A stretch of 64,000 nucleotides of DNA from Thioalkalivibrio sp. ALJ24 (GTDB lineage: Bacteria > Pseudomonadota > Gammaproteobacteria > Ectothiorhodospirales > Ectothiorhodospiraceae), in assembly GCF_000377785.1 (NCBI RefSeq), contig NZ_KB898728.1:1-64000 (forward strand), in the 5' to 3' direction. The position numbers and the translations under genes were made by a program. Positions within the stretch are counted from its first letter, which is position 1, and every line of letters begins with the position of its first letter. Positions 8,241 to 14,729 of this stretch are shown piece after piece. The notes beneath the pieces are model-generated. The model had not been told where the DNA came from and did no database searches. It saw only the letters and a list, made by a program, of their open reading frames with translations.

Positions 8241-8273
8241 TGTCCCACAGGTGTCCCAGAACTGTCCCACAGC
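8241..8273 (+). repeat. Three 11-bp iterons, candidate integrase arm-type sites
   Basis: TGTCCCA occurs at 8241-8247, 8252-8258 and 8263-8269, exactly 11 bp apart (about one helical turn). The outer two units share the longer ACTGTCCCACAG. A fourth TGTCCC lies at 8185 inside the small palindrome TGTCC-CAT-GGACA (8185-8197). The cluster sits between the island regulator and the tRNA-Arg 3' end, where arm-type binding sites of tyrosine recombinases are expected. Confidence 0.65.
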
Positions 8274-8291
8274 CCTGGAAGGCCCCAAATG

Positions 8292-8328
8292 AAAAAGGGA
8301 CCAGCGACTGCAAGTCACTGATCCCTTT
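8292..8328 (-). terminator. Terminator of tRNA-Arg
   Basis: A 16-bp stem (8294-8309 with 8313-8328) has a 3-nt loop; its two non-Watson-Crick positions become G-U pairs in the minus-strand RNA. On the minus strand the stem is followed by TTTTTC. It begins 10 bp after the tRNA CCA end. If the island integrated within the tRNA 3' end, this terminator came with the island side or was rebuilt by it. Confidence 0.85.
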
Positions 8329-8338
8329 CTCGAAATAA

Positions 8339-8415
8339 TGGCGCGCCCGGGAGGATTCGAACCTCCGACCGCCTGGTTCGTAGCCAGGTACTCTATCCAG
8401 CTGAGCTACGGGCGC
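8339..8415 (-). tRNA. tRNA-Arg (anticodon ACG)
   Basis: 77 nt on the minus strand. The acceptor stem GCGCCCG pairs with CGGGCGC, with discriminator G and an encoded CCA at 8341-8339. The anticodon arm CTGGCTACGAACCAG presents ACG in the loop, so it reads CGU (and CGC/CGA if A34 becomes inosine). The T-arm has the GGTTCGAATC core. The gene is intact even though it is the probable attachment site of the neighbouring island, so the integrated element restores its 3' end. Confidence 0.97.
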
Positions 8416-8572
8416 GTCGATTGAAACGCGGATTATGAGGATCCGGACCGAGTGATGCAAGCCCCCGGAAGAATCCTGTTCCGTGCCGTTCCCGGCCTCC
8501 GCGCGGCCCCAGCCACGGAGGCTGCCTGGCCGGCCCGGGTCCGCTCAAGTCCTGCCATGACTGGCCGTTATC

Positions 8573-8609
8573 GATTCAGGGAGTCCGCATATTCTCTCCC
8601 TGAGGAATC
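8573..8609 (+). promoter_or_regulatory. Hairpin overlapping the ribosome binding site of the 92-residue ORF
   Basis: GATTCAGGGAG (8573-8583) can pair with CTCCCTGA (8596-8603) and then ATC after a GGA bulge. The bulge is the core of the GAGGA Shine-Dalgarno just before ATG 8613. The structure would modulate access to the start site and could be a thermosensor, a protein target or a chance fold. It is read from base pairing only; no known riboswitch class fits. Confidence 0.4.
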
Positions 8610-8612
8610 GAA

Positions 8613-8891
8613 ATGCTGTCCGGAAACCTGTTCGCCGATCCTGCCTTGCTGCAGCGGGTCACCCCGCAATCCAGCACCACGGCATCCGCACTGCCGCCCG
8701 CAGCCTCCAGCTATTCGCTGAACAACGGCAACATCCAGGGCACGGTGGCGGTGATCGACGGCCAGCGGGTGCATCACGAAGAGCGGGTCAAGCTCTTTGG
8801 CGGCAGTCAGCAATTGACCCTGACCGACCGCCAGGGGAACGAGCTATCGCTCAACATTCAGCAACATCACCGGGTCGACGTCCGGGCGTGA
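8613..8891 (+). CDS. Small hypothetical protein (92 aa)
   Basis: I do not recognise the family. ATG 8613 has GAGGA 7 bp upstream. The first 40 residues are low-complexity, rich in Ser, Ala, Pro and Thr (SSTTASALPPAASSYSLNNG). The second half reads like two short beta hairpins (VAVIDGQRVHHEERVKLFGG and LTLTDRQGNELSLNIQQHH). There is no signal peptide or membrane segment. It stands alone: tRNA-Arg is divergent on the left and a stem-loop follows on the right. It could be a regulatory or structural small protein; codon use looks like the host, so I believe it is expressed. Confidence 0.6.
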   Translation: MLSGNLFADPALLQRVTPQSSTTASALPPAASSYSLNNGNIQGTVAVIDGQRVHHEERVKLFGGSQQLTLTDRQGNELSLNIQQHHRVDVRA

Positions 8892-8903
8892 GATCCTGTA
8901 GGC

Positions 8904-8934
8904 GGACTCCGGCGGCGCCCTTTGCCGCGAGTCC
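8904..8934 (+). terminator. Stem-loop after the 92-aa ORF
   Basis: GGACTC (8904-8909) pairs with GAGTCC (8929-8934), and inside it GCGGC (8912-8916) pairs with GCCGC (8924-8928). It begins 12 bp after the stop codon. There is no T-run, so it may be a rho-dependent end or a transcript-stabilising hairpin. A wider dyad GATCCTGT / ACAGGATC (8892-8899, 8952-8959) encloses it. Confidence 0.45.
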
Positions 8935-9133
8935 GAGTCGGACACATTTCAACAGGATCATGATCCCGAGCCATCCGCCCGCGGCTGCTGGTGCACGGCG
9001 CGGCCCCGGCCACATGGCACGATCCCCTGCACACACCCGTGTGCCTTCTCCTGCAGATTGCAACCCCGAACGCCATGACCGACGATGGCACAGGAAACTC
9101 CCGATCTCTTGTCTATCTGGAAGGGGCCTCGCC

Positions 9134-9310
9134 ATGACCGAATCACGAAGGGAAGCCCGCCGGCACGAAGAGGAAGAGGAACTGCGCAGGCGCCGGGAGA
9201 ACATGCAACGGCGCAGTGACAGCCAGGCCGCCGCCGGGTTTGATGTCCTCCAAAGGCCGGAGGACTCGGAGACGCCTGCTGCCGAAAAAGACGACCCCGA
9301 CAACCGCTGA
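9134..9310 (+). CDS. Small highly charged protein (58 aa)
   Basis: Begins MTESRREARRHEEEEELRRR and is almost entirely Arg and Glu over the first 35 residues, predicted to be one long amphipathic helix; the tail is acidic (ETPAAEKDDPDNR). ATG 9134 is preceded by GGAAGGGG at a good distance, the reason for choosing this start. It ends 34 bp before a diguanylate cyclase gene on the same strand and may be co-transcribed with it. No family is recognised. Confidence 0.55.
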   Translation: MTESRREARRHEEEEELRRRRENMQRRSDSQAAAGFDVLQRPEDSETPAAEKDDPDNR

Positions 9311-9344
9311 CCGGACAACCGTCGCCACGCCCGGGAGAAGGCCC

Positions 9345-10343
9345 ATGGACGAGACTTCACCAACGGACCAGGCGGCCCTGATCGCCCGTCTGAAGGCCGA
9401 GCGCGATCAGCTCCTCACCCTGCTCAGGGCGTTGCCCGACATCTCGTTCGTGATCGACCAGGACGGCCTGTACGTCCGGGTCATCGGCGGGGCCAACCAA
9501 GCCATGTATGTCAGTGGCAAACCTCTGGAGGGCACGACCCTCCAGGAGGCCCTCCCCGACGAGATCGGCCGTCGCTTTCTGCATGTGGTCCGGGATGCCC
9601 TGCAGACGGGAGAGATGCAGTTTCTGGAGTACGAACTGGGGGTGGACGAAGTCCAGCCACTGCCTCCCCACGTTCGAGCCAGCGCCAGTGATCCGGGCAA
9701 ACAGTATTTCGAAGGGCGTGTCCTGCCCCTGCCCAGCTACGATCACCCCAAACCCGTCGTGCTGTGGGTCGCGGTCAACATCACCCCGCGCAAGCAACTG
9801 GAGCAGTACTGGCGCACAGCTGCGGAAACCGATCCGCTGACCGGGATTGCGAACCGCCGCGCGCTGCTGGAACAGGCCCACGGCGAAGTCGAGCGCGCCC
9901 ATCGCTACGGACACCCGCTCTCCCTGCTCATCCTGGACATCGACCATTTCAAGAGCATCAATTCCCGCTTCGGGCACGCCCGGGGGGATGAGGCCCTGCG
10001 GCGCTTCACGCAGGTCTGTACGGAGCTGCTGCGGACCAGCGATCGGATCGGCCGTATCGGTGGCGAGGAGTTCGTGATCCTGCTGCCGGAAACCGACCTG
10101 GCGGGCGCGGTCAGCCTGGGGAACCGGATTGTGGAGACGACCGCTTCCATCGAGGTGGCCAACACATCGCCGGTGTTCAACATCACCGTATCGATCGGCG
10201 CAGCGACCCTGCGACGCGGCGAGGGTTTTGAAGAGACCCTGCACCGGGCCGATCAGGCGCTTTCCAGGGCGAAGGCCAACGGCCGCAACCGTCTGGAGAC
10301 CGAGAGCGCGCCCCGGCCGGATGAACCGCCGGCCAACGGCTGA
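9345..10343 (+). CDS. PAS-GGDEF diguanylate cyclase
   Basis: Makes c-di-GMP from two GTP. 332 residues from ATG 9345 (GGGAGAAGG upstream). Residues 8-28 form a helix that leads into a PAS-like sensor (about 28-148: LLRALPDISFVIDQDGLYVRV ... VNITPRKQLEQY). The GGDEF domain covers 160-325, starting at DPLTGIANRRAL. The active-site signature is GGEEF at 239-243. An allosteric I-site, RTSD at 230-233, lies exactly five residues before it, so product inhibition is expected. There are no membrane segments; it is cytosolic. The 3' end overlaps the start of a decayed ubiG-like frame. Confidence 0.94.
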   Translation: MDETSPTDQAALIARLKAERDQLLTLLRALPDISFVIDQDGLYVRVIGGANQAMYVSGKPLEGTTLQEALPDEIGRRFLHVVRDALQTGEMQFLEYELGVDEVQPLPPHVRASASDPGKQYFEGRVLPLPSYDHPKPVVLWVAVNITPRKQLEQYWRTAAETDPLTGIANRRALLEQAHGEVERAHRYGHPLSLLILDIDHFKSINSRFGHARGDEALRRFTQVCTELLRTSDRIGRIGGEEFVILLPETDLAGAVSLGNRIVETTASIEVANTSPVFNITVSIGAATLRRGEGFEETLHRADQALSRAKANGRNRLETESAPRPDEPPANG

Positions 10344-10743
10344 AGAACAGGAGGAGCAACGCTACCGCGTCCTCACCGACAGGTGATGGCAACCGGATGG
10401 CAAACTCTGGCCGCTGCACGTGCTGAACGCCCTGTGCGGCGAATACAGAGGCCCTTGCCGAACGCGGGGAGAAATTCGACGGACCCTCAACATGGAGCTG
10501 GTCAAGCACGTTGCCGCCCTCCCCGGGTTCATCGGCAGCGTCAACCACATGCTCCGGCCCGGTGGCCACACCTCCCTGGCCACCACTAACCGCAATCCGG
10601 TCTTGTTCGCGGGGGCGATCGACGGGACGGAGTACCTGTTCCGCATCCTGCTCCGGGGACACCCCTCTCAGCAAACGCGCTTCATCAAGCCCACCCCCGG
10701 TAAACGCGGGAGCGGCTGGCCCGAAACGGTCTGGAACCCGTGA
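10321..10743 (+). pseudogene. Degenerate ubiG-like methyltransferase remnant
   Basis: One frame retains two blocks of the UbiG O-methyltransferase. The first, RVLTDR-stop-WQPDGKLWPLHVLNAL, matches the N-terminal WWD-x-GEF-x-PLH-x-INPLR signature, but the first Trp codon is a TGA stop (10384-10386). The second, NMELVKHVAALPGF ... MLRPGGHTSLATTNRNP ... EYLFRILLRG ... FIKP, matches the C-terminal half (MEMLEHV, KPGG, STLNRN, EYILR, KFIKP). The intervening SAM-binding motif I region, about 80 residues, is absent. Together with the stop this means it is not a working enzyme. A full copy probably exists elsewhere, since quinone synthesis needs UbiG. The frame begins inside the end of the cyclase gene. 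Confidence 0.8.
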
Positions 10744-10916
10744 CGCAGGCCGGCGTGATGGTCAACCCGCTCAACCGGCGGCCGCGGCTGTCACAACCCA
10801 TGAGCGTCAACTAAATGTGGGTGTTGCGCAAGACCGGCGCCTGAGGCCCCTTACACTTCAAACGAGCCAATCGGAACAAACGGACCCGGGCTGGAGGTCA
10901 CCCGGCAACAGGCAGG

Positions 10917-11642
10917 TCAGTCCCCGCCTGCGTGCCCGCGCGGCACCGGCCGGTACGGCTGGCTGCGGATCCGGTCGTGTTCGTGCATGCGATAGTGCAC
11001 GAAGTCGTCCACCGCCTCGAAGTGCATGAACGGGTTGCCCTCTTCTTCCTCGGCCAGCGTCGATTCGGGCTTTTCCGCGTAGTTGTGGCCGGGATGGATG
11101 CAGGTGTGCTCCGGCAGGCCCTCGCGCAGACCCTTCAGGGTGTGGAACATCTGCTCGGGGTCGCCGCCGTGGAGGTCACAGCGCCCGCAGCCGAAAACGA
11201 ACAGGGTATCCCCGGTGATCAGGTCGTCCCCGGCCGGCATGTAGAAACAGGTCGAGCCCGGGGTATGGCCGGGGGTGTGCAGCAGGCGGATCTCGGTGTC
11301 GCCGAGCATGAAACGGTCGCCACCGTGGTGCAGCTGCGGCTGTTCCAGGTCGCGTCCCCAGAACTCGGCCTCGGGCTTGAGCAGGTGCAGACGCGCCGAG
11401 GGGTTGTACTCGAGGATCGCCTCGACGCCATTGATGTGGTCGTGATGGCTGTGGGTCAGCAGGATGTCGCTGATCTCCACGTCCTGTTCCCGCGCCTGGC
11501 GCAGGATGGCCTCCGGGTCCCAGGCAGGGTCGACCACGGCGGCGCGCCGGCTGCCCACGTCCTCGATCAGGTAGACGAAGTTCTCCATGGGACCGAGTTC
11601 CTGGCGGTGGATCCGGTAGGGAAGCGCACTCGACTGGGGCAT
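10917..11642 (-). CDS. Metallo-beta-lactamase-fold hydrolase (glyoxalase II-like)
   Basis: 241 residues from ATG 11642 (GGAGA upstream). Zinc ligands of the MBL fold are clear: THSHHDH at 63-69 (HxHxDH), a later His in LHTPGHTPGST, Asp in LITGDTLFVFGCGRCD, and His in CIHPGHNY. The TLFVFGCGRCDLHGG segment and the overall length resemble hydroxyacylglutathione hydrolases and their relatives. The C-terminal tail (FMHFEAVDDFVHYRMHEHDR) is shorter than, or different from, the GloB substrate-binding domain. It is probably a thioester or glyoxalase II-type hydrolase. It is transcribed divergently from the methyltransferase gene at 11753. Confidence 0.88.
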   Translation of the reverse strand: MPQSSALPYRIHRQELGPMENFVYLIEDVGSRRAAVVDPAWDPEAILRQAREQDVEISDILLTHSHHDHINGVEAILEYNPSARLHLLKPEAEFWGRDLEQPQLHHGGDRFMLGDTEIRLLHTPGHTPGSTCFYMPAGDDLITGDTLFVFGCGRCDLHGGDPEQMFHTLKGLREGLPEHTCIHPGHNYAEKPESTLAEEEEGNPFMHFEAVDDFVHYRMHEHDRIRSQPYRPVPRGHAGGD

Positions 11643-11752
11643 TGGCTGTCTCCGTGATGATGTCCGTGGTAATGCTGTCGCGATTCCGGCCCGAAATGCC
11701 GGCCGGCTACCATGGGGGTTCAAACCCGTATCCTGTGGAATCCCGAACGTTC

Positions 11753-12364
11753 ATGCAAAGTTCCGCGCCCGAAGCCGAATCCCCCGAACAGCACTGGCAG
11801 GCCCGCTATGATGCGGGTTCGACCCGCTGGGACCGGGGCGAACCCAGCCCTTCTCTGGATCGCTGGCTGGCGCTCACCGATCTCGCGCCCGGGGCCCATG
11901 TGCTGGTGCCGGGCTGCGGTTATGGTCACGAGGTGCCGGCCCTGGCCGAACGCGGCTTCCGTGTGACCGGCCTGGACGTGGCCCCCACCCCGGTGGAGCA
12001 CCTGCAGGCGGTGCTGGAACGCCGGGGCCTGCAGGCATACGCGGCAGCCGTACAGGCCGACATGCTCGACTGGATGCCGGAGGCGCCGGCGGACGCGATC
12101 TACGAACAGACGTCGCTGTGTGCCCTGCCTCCCGCGCAGTGGGAGGCCTACGCCGAGCGCCTGCGGCGCTGGCTGCGCCCGGGTGGCGAGCTGTTCGCCT
12201 GTTTCATGCAGACCGGGCGCGAAGGCGGGCCGCCCTATCATTGCGCCCTGGCCGACATGCAGGCACTGTTTCCCGAGGAGCACTGGATCTGGCGCGACGA
12301 CGCCGGAGCCACGGAGCATTTCAACGGCAAGCATGAAATCCTGCGCCGGTTGATCCGGCGCTGA
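11753..12364 (+). CDS. TPMT-like S-adenosylmethionine-dependent methyltransferase
   Basis: 203 residues from ATG 11753. It begins with the thiopurine-methyltransferase-family entry (EQHWQARYDAGSTRWDRGEPSPSL), then SAM motif I VPGCGYGHE at 52-60 and motif II GLDVAPTPVE. Later come DAIYEQTSLCALPP and LRPGGELFACFM. The family methylates thiol, selenol or tellurite-type groups, or has unknown substrates in bacteria. It lacks extra domains. Spacing to the following HAD gene is 30 bp on the same strand, so they are likely co-transcribed. Upstream in-frame Met codons back to 11642 are ignored because they lack a binding site and overlap the divergent gene's leader. Confidence 0.88.
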   Translation: MQSSAPEAESPEQHWQARYDAGSTRWDRGEPSPSLDRWLALTDLAPGAHVLVPGCGYGHEVPALAERGFRVTGLDVAPTPVEHLQAVLERRGLQAYAAAVQADMLDWMPEAPADAIYEQTSLCALPPAQWEAYAERLRRWLRPGGELFACFMQTGREGGPPYHCALADMQALFPEEHWIWRDDAGATEHFNGKHEILRRLIRR

Positions 12365-12394
12365 CACGGGCCGCCCGGCGGCCGGGAGGTGACC

Positions 12395-13204
12395 ATGTTC
12401 CTGCAGCCCCCCAGTGGTCTCGACCGCACCCGCGCGGTGCTCCTGGACCTCTCCGGCGTCCTGTACGTGGGTCAGCAGACCCTGCCCGGCGTCCCGCAGG
12501 CCCTTGAACGCCTGCAGGCGGCCGGCTTCCCGGTGCGTTACATCACCAACACCACGCGGCACTCACGGGCACGCATCGTGCGGGAGATGGCCGCGCTGGG
12601 CTTCAATATCCCGCCGGAGCATCTGGCCACCGCCCCCACCGCCATCCGTGCCCGCCTGCAGGCCGAGGGCCTGAATCCCCTGCTCCTGCTGACCCCGGAC
12701 CTGGAACCCGAGTTCGAGGACTTTGCCGGCGACGGCTCGGATGTCGTGGTGCTCGGCGACATGGGCGAGGCCTTCGACTACGCGCATCTCAACCGCGCCT
12801 TCCGCCGGATGATGCATGGCGCGCCGCTGTGGACGATGGGCATGAACCGCTATTTCCGCGAAGGCGACGGCCTGTCGCTGGATCTGGGTCCGTTCGCCCG
12901 GGCACTGGAGTACGCGGCCGGTGTCACCGCGGAGAACTTCGGCAAGCCCGACCCGCGGCTGTTCCACGCGGCCGTGGCCGACCTGGGCCTGCGGCCGGAG
13001 GAGGTCCTGATGGTGGGCGACGACGTGACCTCCGACGTCGAAGGCGCCCTGGACGCGGGCATGGCCGCCTGCCTGGTGCAGACAGGCAAGTATCAGGCCG
13101 GGGACGAAAACCTCTGCGGTCAGCCGGGAGCCGGGCTGGCAGGCGATCTGGCGGATGTCATCGACGGCCTGCTGGATCCGGCCTGCAATCCGCACGACGA
13201 CTGA
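12395..13204 (+). CDS. HAD-superfamily (IIA) phosphatase, LHPP-like
   Basis: 269 residues from ATG 12395, with GGGAGG ideally placed; a GTG two codons upstream is possible. HAD motif I is LLDLSGVLY: nucleophile Asp18, but Ser20 where most HAD phosphatases have the acid/base Asp. That DxSGVLY form is typical of the LHPP / HDHD2 branch (phospholysine-phosphohistidine inorganic pyrophosphate phosphatase in animals). Motif II is ITNTT (50-54), motif III Lys184 in NFGKPDP, and motif IV GDD at 208-210 in MVGDDVTSDVEGA. The type IIA cap lies between motifs II and III. The true substrate in bacteria is unknown. Confidence 0.88.
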   Translation: MFLQPPSGLDRTRAVLLDLSGVLYVGQQTLPGVPQALERLQAAGFPVRYITNTTRHSRARIVREMAALGFNIPPEHLATAPTAIRARLQAEGLNPLLLLTPDLEPEFEDFAGDGSDVVVLGDMGEAFDYAHLNRAFRRMMHGAPLWTMGMNRYFREGDGLSLDLGPFARALEYAAGVTAENFGKPDPRLFHAAVADLGLRPEEVLMVGDDVTSDVEGALDAGMAACLVQTGKYQAGDENLCGQPGAGLAGDLADVIDGLLDPACNPHDD

Positions 13205-13238
13205 AACCCCGGCGCGTACGCCCGCGGCGGAAACAGGA

Positions 13239-13280
13239 CCGCCCCGGCGGCCTCACGGGGGAGAGGCACCGCCGGGGCGG
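13239..13280. terminator. Strong GC stem-loop between convergent genes
   Basis: CCGCCCCGGCGG (13239-13250) and CCGCCGGGGCGG (13269-13280) are perfect 12-bp inverted repeats with an 18-nt loop. They lie between the rightward HAD gene and the leftward iscR. There is no T-run on either side. It is probably a shared transcription barrier. Confidence 0.6.
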
Positions 13281-13348
13281 AGACAATGGCTGCCGGACCA
13301 CGTTCCGGCTCCCCGCACCGGCAGGCCGCCGGCGCGGGGATGACGTGA

Positions 13349-13828
13349 TCAGGCCGCGTCGTTACGGAAGATGAAGTGATGGCGTGCGCCGCGACGCTCG
13401 TCCTGCTGACGCGCCACCTTCTGCACCTCCGGCCGGTTGGCGAACTGCGCCAGAGTGATGCCGTCGAGGAAATCGTACAGCTGCTGGCTCAGCTCGTCCC
13501 ACAGCTCGTGGGTCAGGCAGCGGTCGCCTTCCTGGCAATCCTTGTGGCCCTTGCAGCGGGTCACGTCCACCGATTCATCCACCGCCGTGATGATGTTGGC
13601 CACGCTGATCTGATCGGCCCGCTTGGCCAGACGGTAGCCACCGCCCGGGCCGCGCACACCTTCCACCAGCCCGGCCTTGCGCAGCTTCGCGAACAGCTGC
13701 TCCAGGTAGGACAGGGAGATCCCCTGGCACTGGGAAATGTCGGCGAGGGTCACCGGACCGATACGGTCGTGAATCGCCAGATCCATCATCGCCGTCACCG
13801 CGTAACGGCCCTTGGTCGAGAGTTTCAT
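13349..13828 (-). CDS. iscR: Fe-S cluster-sensing Rrf2-family regulator IscR
   Basis: 159 residues. The N-terminal winged HTH ([18 protein letters not shown] ... [19 protein letters not shown], then GPGGGYRL) is the Rrf2 domain. The cluster ligands are all present in E. coli numbering: Cys92, Cys98, Cys104 and His107 in the segment 91-108. This distinguishes IscR from other Rrf2 proteins. Holo-IscR normally represses its own isc operon, and the apo form regulates other genes. Here the gene stands alone: the downstream neighbour is a convergent HAD gene, and no iscS, iscU or iscA is present in the window. GGAGG lies 8 bp before ATG 13828. Confidence 0.95.
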   Translation of the reverse strand: MKLSTKGRYAVTAMMDLAIHDRIGPVTLADISQCQGISLSYLEQLFAKLRKAGLVEGVRGPGGGYRLAKRADQISVANIITAVDESVDVTRCKGHKDCQEGDRCLTHELWDELSQQLYDFLDGITLAQFANRPEVQKVARQQDERRGARHHFIFRNDAA

Positions 13829-13910
13829 GTTTTTCGCCTCCGAAAACGTGGTCGGTTATGTCGCCCAGATTCCCTTCTCCAGTCCTTATGGCAACGGAAT
13901 CCGTTCCTAG

Positions 13911-13934
13911 TTCCTGACCGCATGGGTCGGTTTT
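13911..13934 (-). promoter_or_regulatory. Candidate type-1 IscR binding site upstream of iscR
   Basis: Minus strand reads AAAACCGACC-CATGC-GGTCAGGAA, a dyad CCGACC/GGTCAGG matching the core of the IscR type-1 pattern (YYGACtR-www-YAGTCRR). It is about 80 bp before the iscR start, where E. coli has its autoregulatory sites. A second half-site (ATAACCGACC) lies nearer the start, around 13846-13855. The match is by eye only. Confidence 0.5.
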
Positions 13935-14086
13935 AATTCCGCTATCCTAACAAGCGTTTTGGCAGATTTCACGCTTTTCTAACGGTGCTGTCCATTAGGA
14001 TATTCGGAATTGGTCAAAGTTCCAGTGTTTTGAGGGATTTTTTTCCTTGGCCCGTTCGGGGTTTATGCGGGGAAACGCCCGGCGCC

Positions 14087-14102
14087 GGGGCGGCGCCGCC
14101 CC
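14087..14102 (-). terminator. Palindrome after the L,D-transpeptidase gene
   Basis: GGGGCGGC-GCCGCCCC is a 16-bp perfect palindrome about 30 bp after the transpeptidase stop, the likely end of the long leftward purF operon. The rest of 13829-14130 holds the iscR promoter region and no gene. Confidence 0.4.
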
Positions 14103-14130
14103 GCAGACAGAAACAAGCAGTCCGGGCGTG

Positions 14131-14724
14131 TCAGTCCCGCGGCCGCGGGACGTAGGCGAAGTCGATGTCGGCGAGGATCAGGACCGGGGTGCCCACCGGC
14201 AGACGCGGGAACAGCTCGATGACCTCGTCGTTGCGCATGCGAACGCACCCGTGCGAGGCCGGCTGACCGATGCGGCCCTCTTCGTCGGTTCCATGGATAT
14301 AGATGTAGCGCTGCAGCGAATCGATCCCCTCGCCCCGGTTCACGCCGTCCTCCAGACCCTCCAGCCACAGGATCCGCGAGGTGATGTTGTCGCGCGCGCT
14401 GCGTTCGTCCGGGCCGGTGAGGATCTCGGCCGTCTGACCGGTGTCGCCGCGCGCGCGGAAGATCGTCCCCTTCGGCGCGTCCTCGCCAAAGCGTTCGGCG
14501 ATGCGGTGCAACCCCGGCGGGGTCCTGAGGCTGCCTTCCTCGCTGCCCACCCCGTTCTCGGCGGTGGACACGTCGAAGATGTCGGTCACCCGTCCATGCT
14601 CCCACACATACAGGCGCTGCTGGTCCACGCGGACCACCACCACGGGCAGGTCGGCGGCGGCCCGGGCCCGTTCGCGGGCCTCCTCTGCCACCGGTTCGAT
14701 CCATTCGAGCGCGGGCAAGGTCAC
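14131..14724 (-). CDS. L,D-transpeptidase (YkuD domain) lacking a visible signal peptide
   Basis: 197 residues from GTG 14724, which starts only 5 bp after the purF stop codon. Longer in-frame starts lie inside purF and give an arginine-rich, non-protein-like leader. The YkuD domain spans about 27-190: VVVVRVDQQRLYVWEHGRV at the start, IHGT at 143-146, and the catalytic signature SHGCVRM at 157-163 with nucleophile Cys160. Such enzymes crosslink peptidoglycan or attach lipoproteins in the periplasm. No hydrophobic leader is seen, so export is unexplained. It could be a scaffold or murein-tripeptide-related variant, or use an internal signal I cannot recognise. It is the last gene of the operon. 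Confidence 0.85.
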   Translation of the reverse strand: MTLPALEWIEPVAEEARERARAAADLPVVVVRVDQQRLYVWEHGRVTDIFDVSTAENGVGSEEGSLRTPPGLHRIAERFGEDAPKGTIFRARGDTGQTAEILTGPDERSARDNITSRILWLEGLEDGVNRGEGIDSLQRYIYIHGTDEEGRIGQPASHGCVRMRNDEVIELFPRLPVGTPVLILADIDFAYVPRPRD

Positions 14725-14729
14725 GGTTC

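Noticed and set aside
8339-8415. Second copy of the tRNA-Arg 3' end (other island boundary)
   Set aside because: I found no repeat of the T-arm/acceptor sequence elsewhere in the window; it must be outside if it exists.
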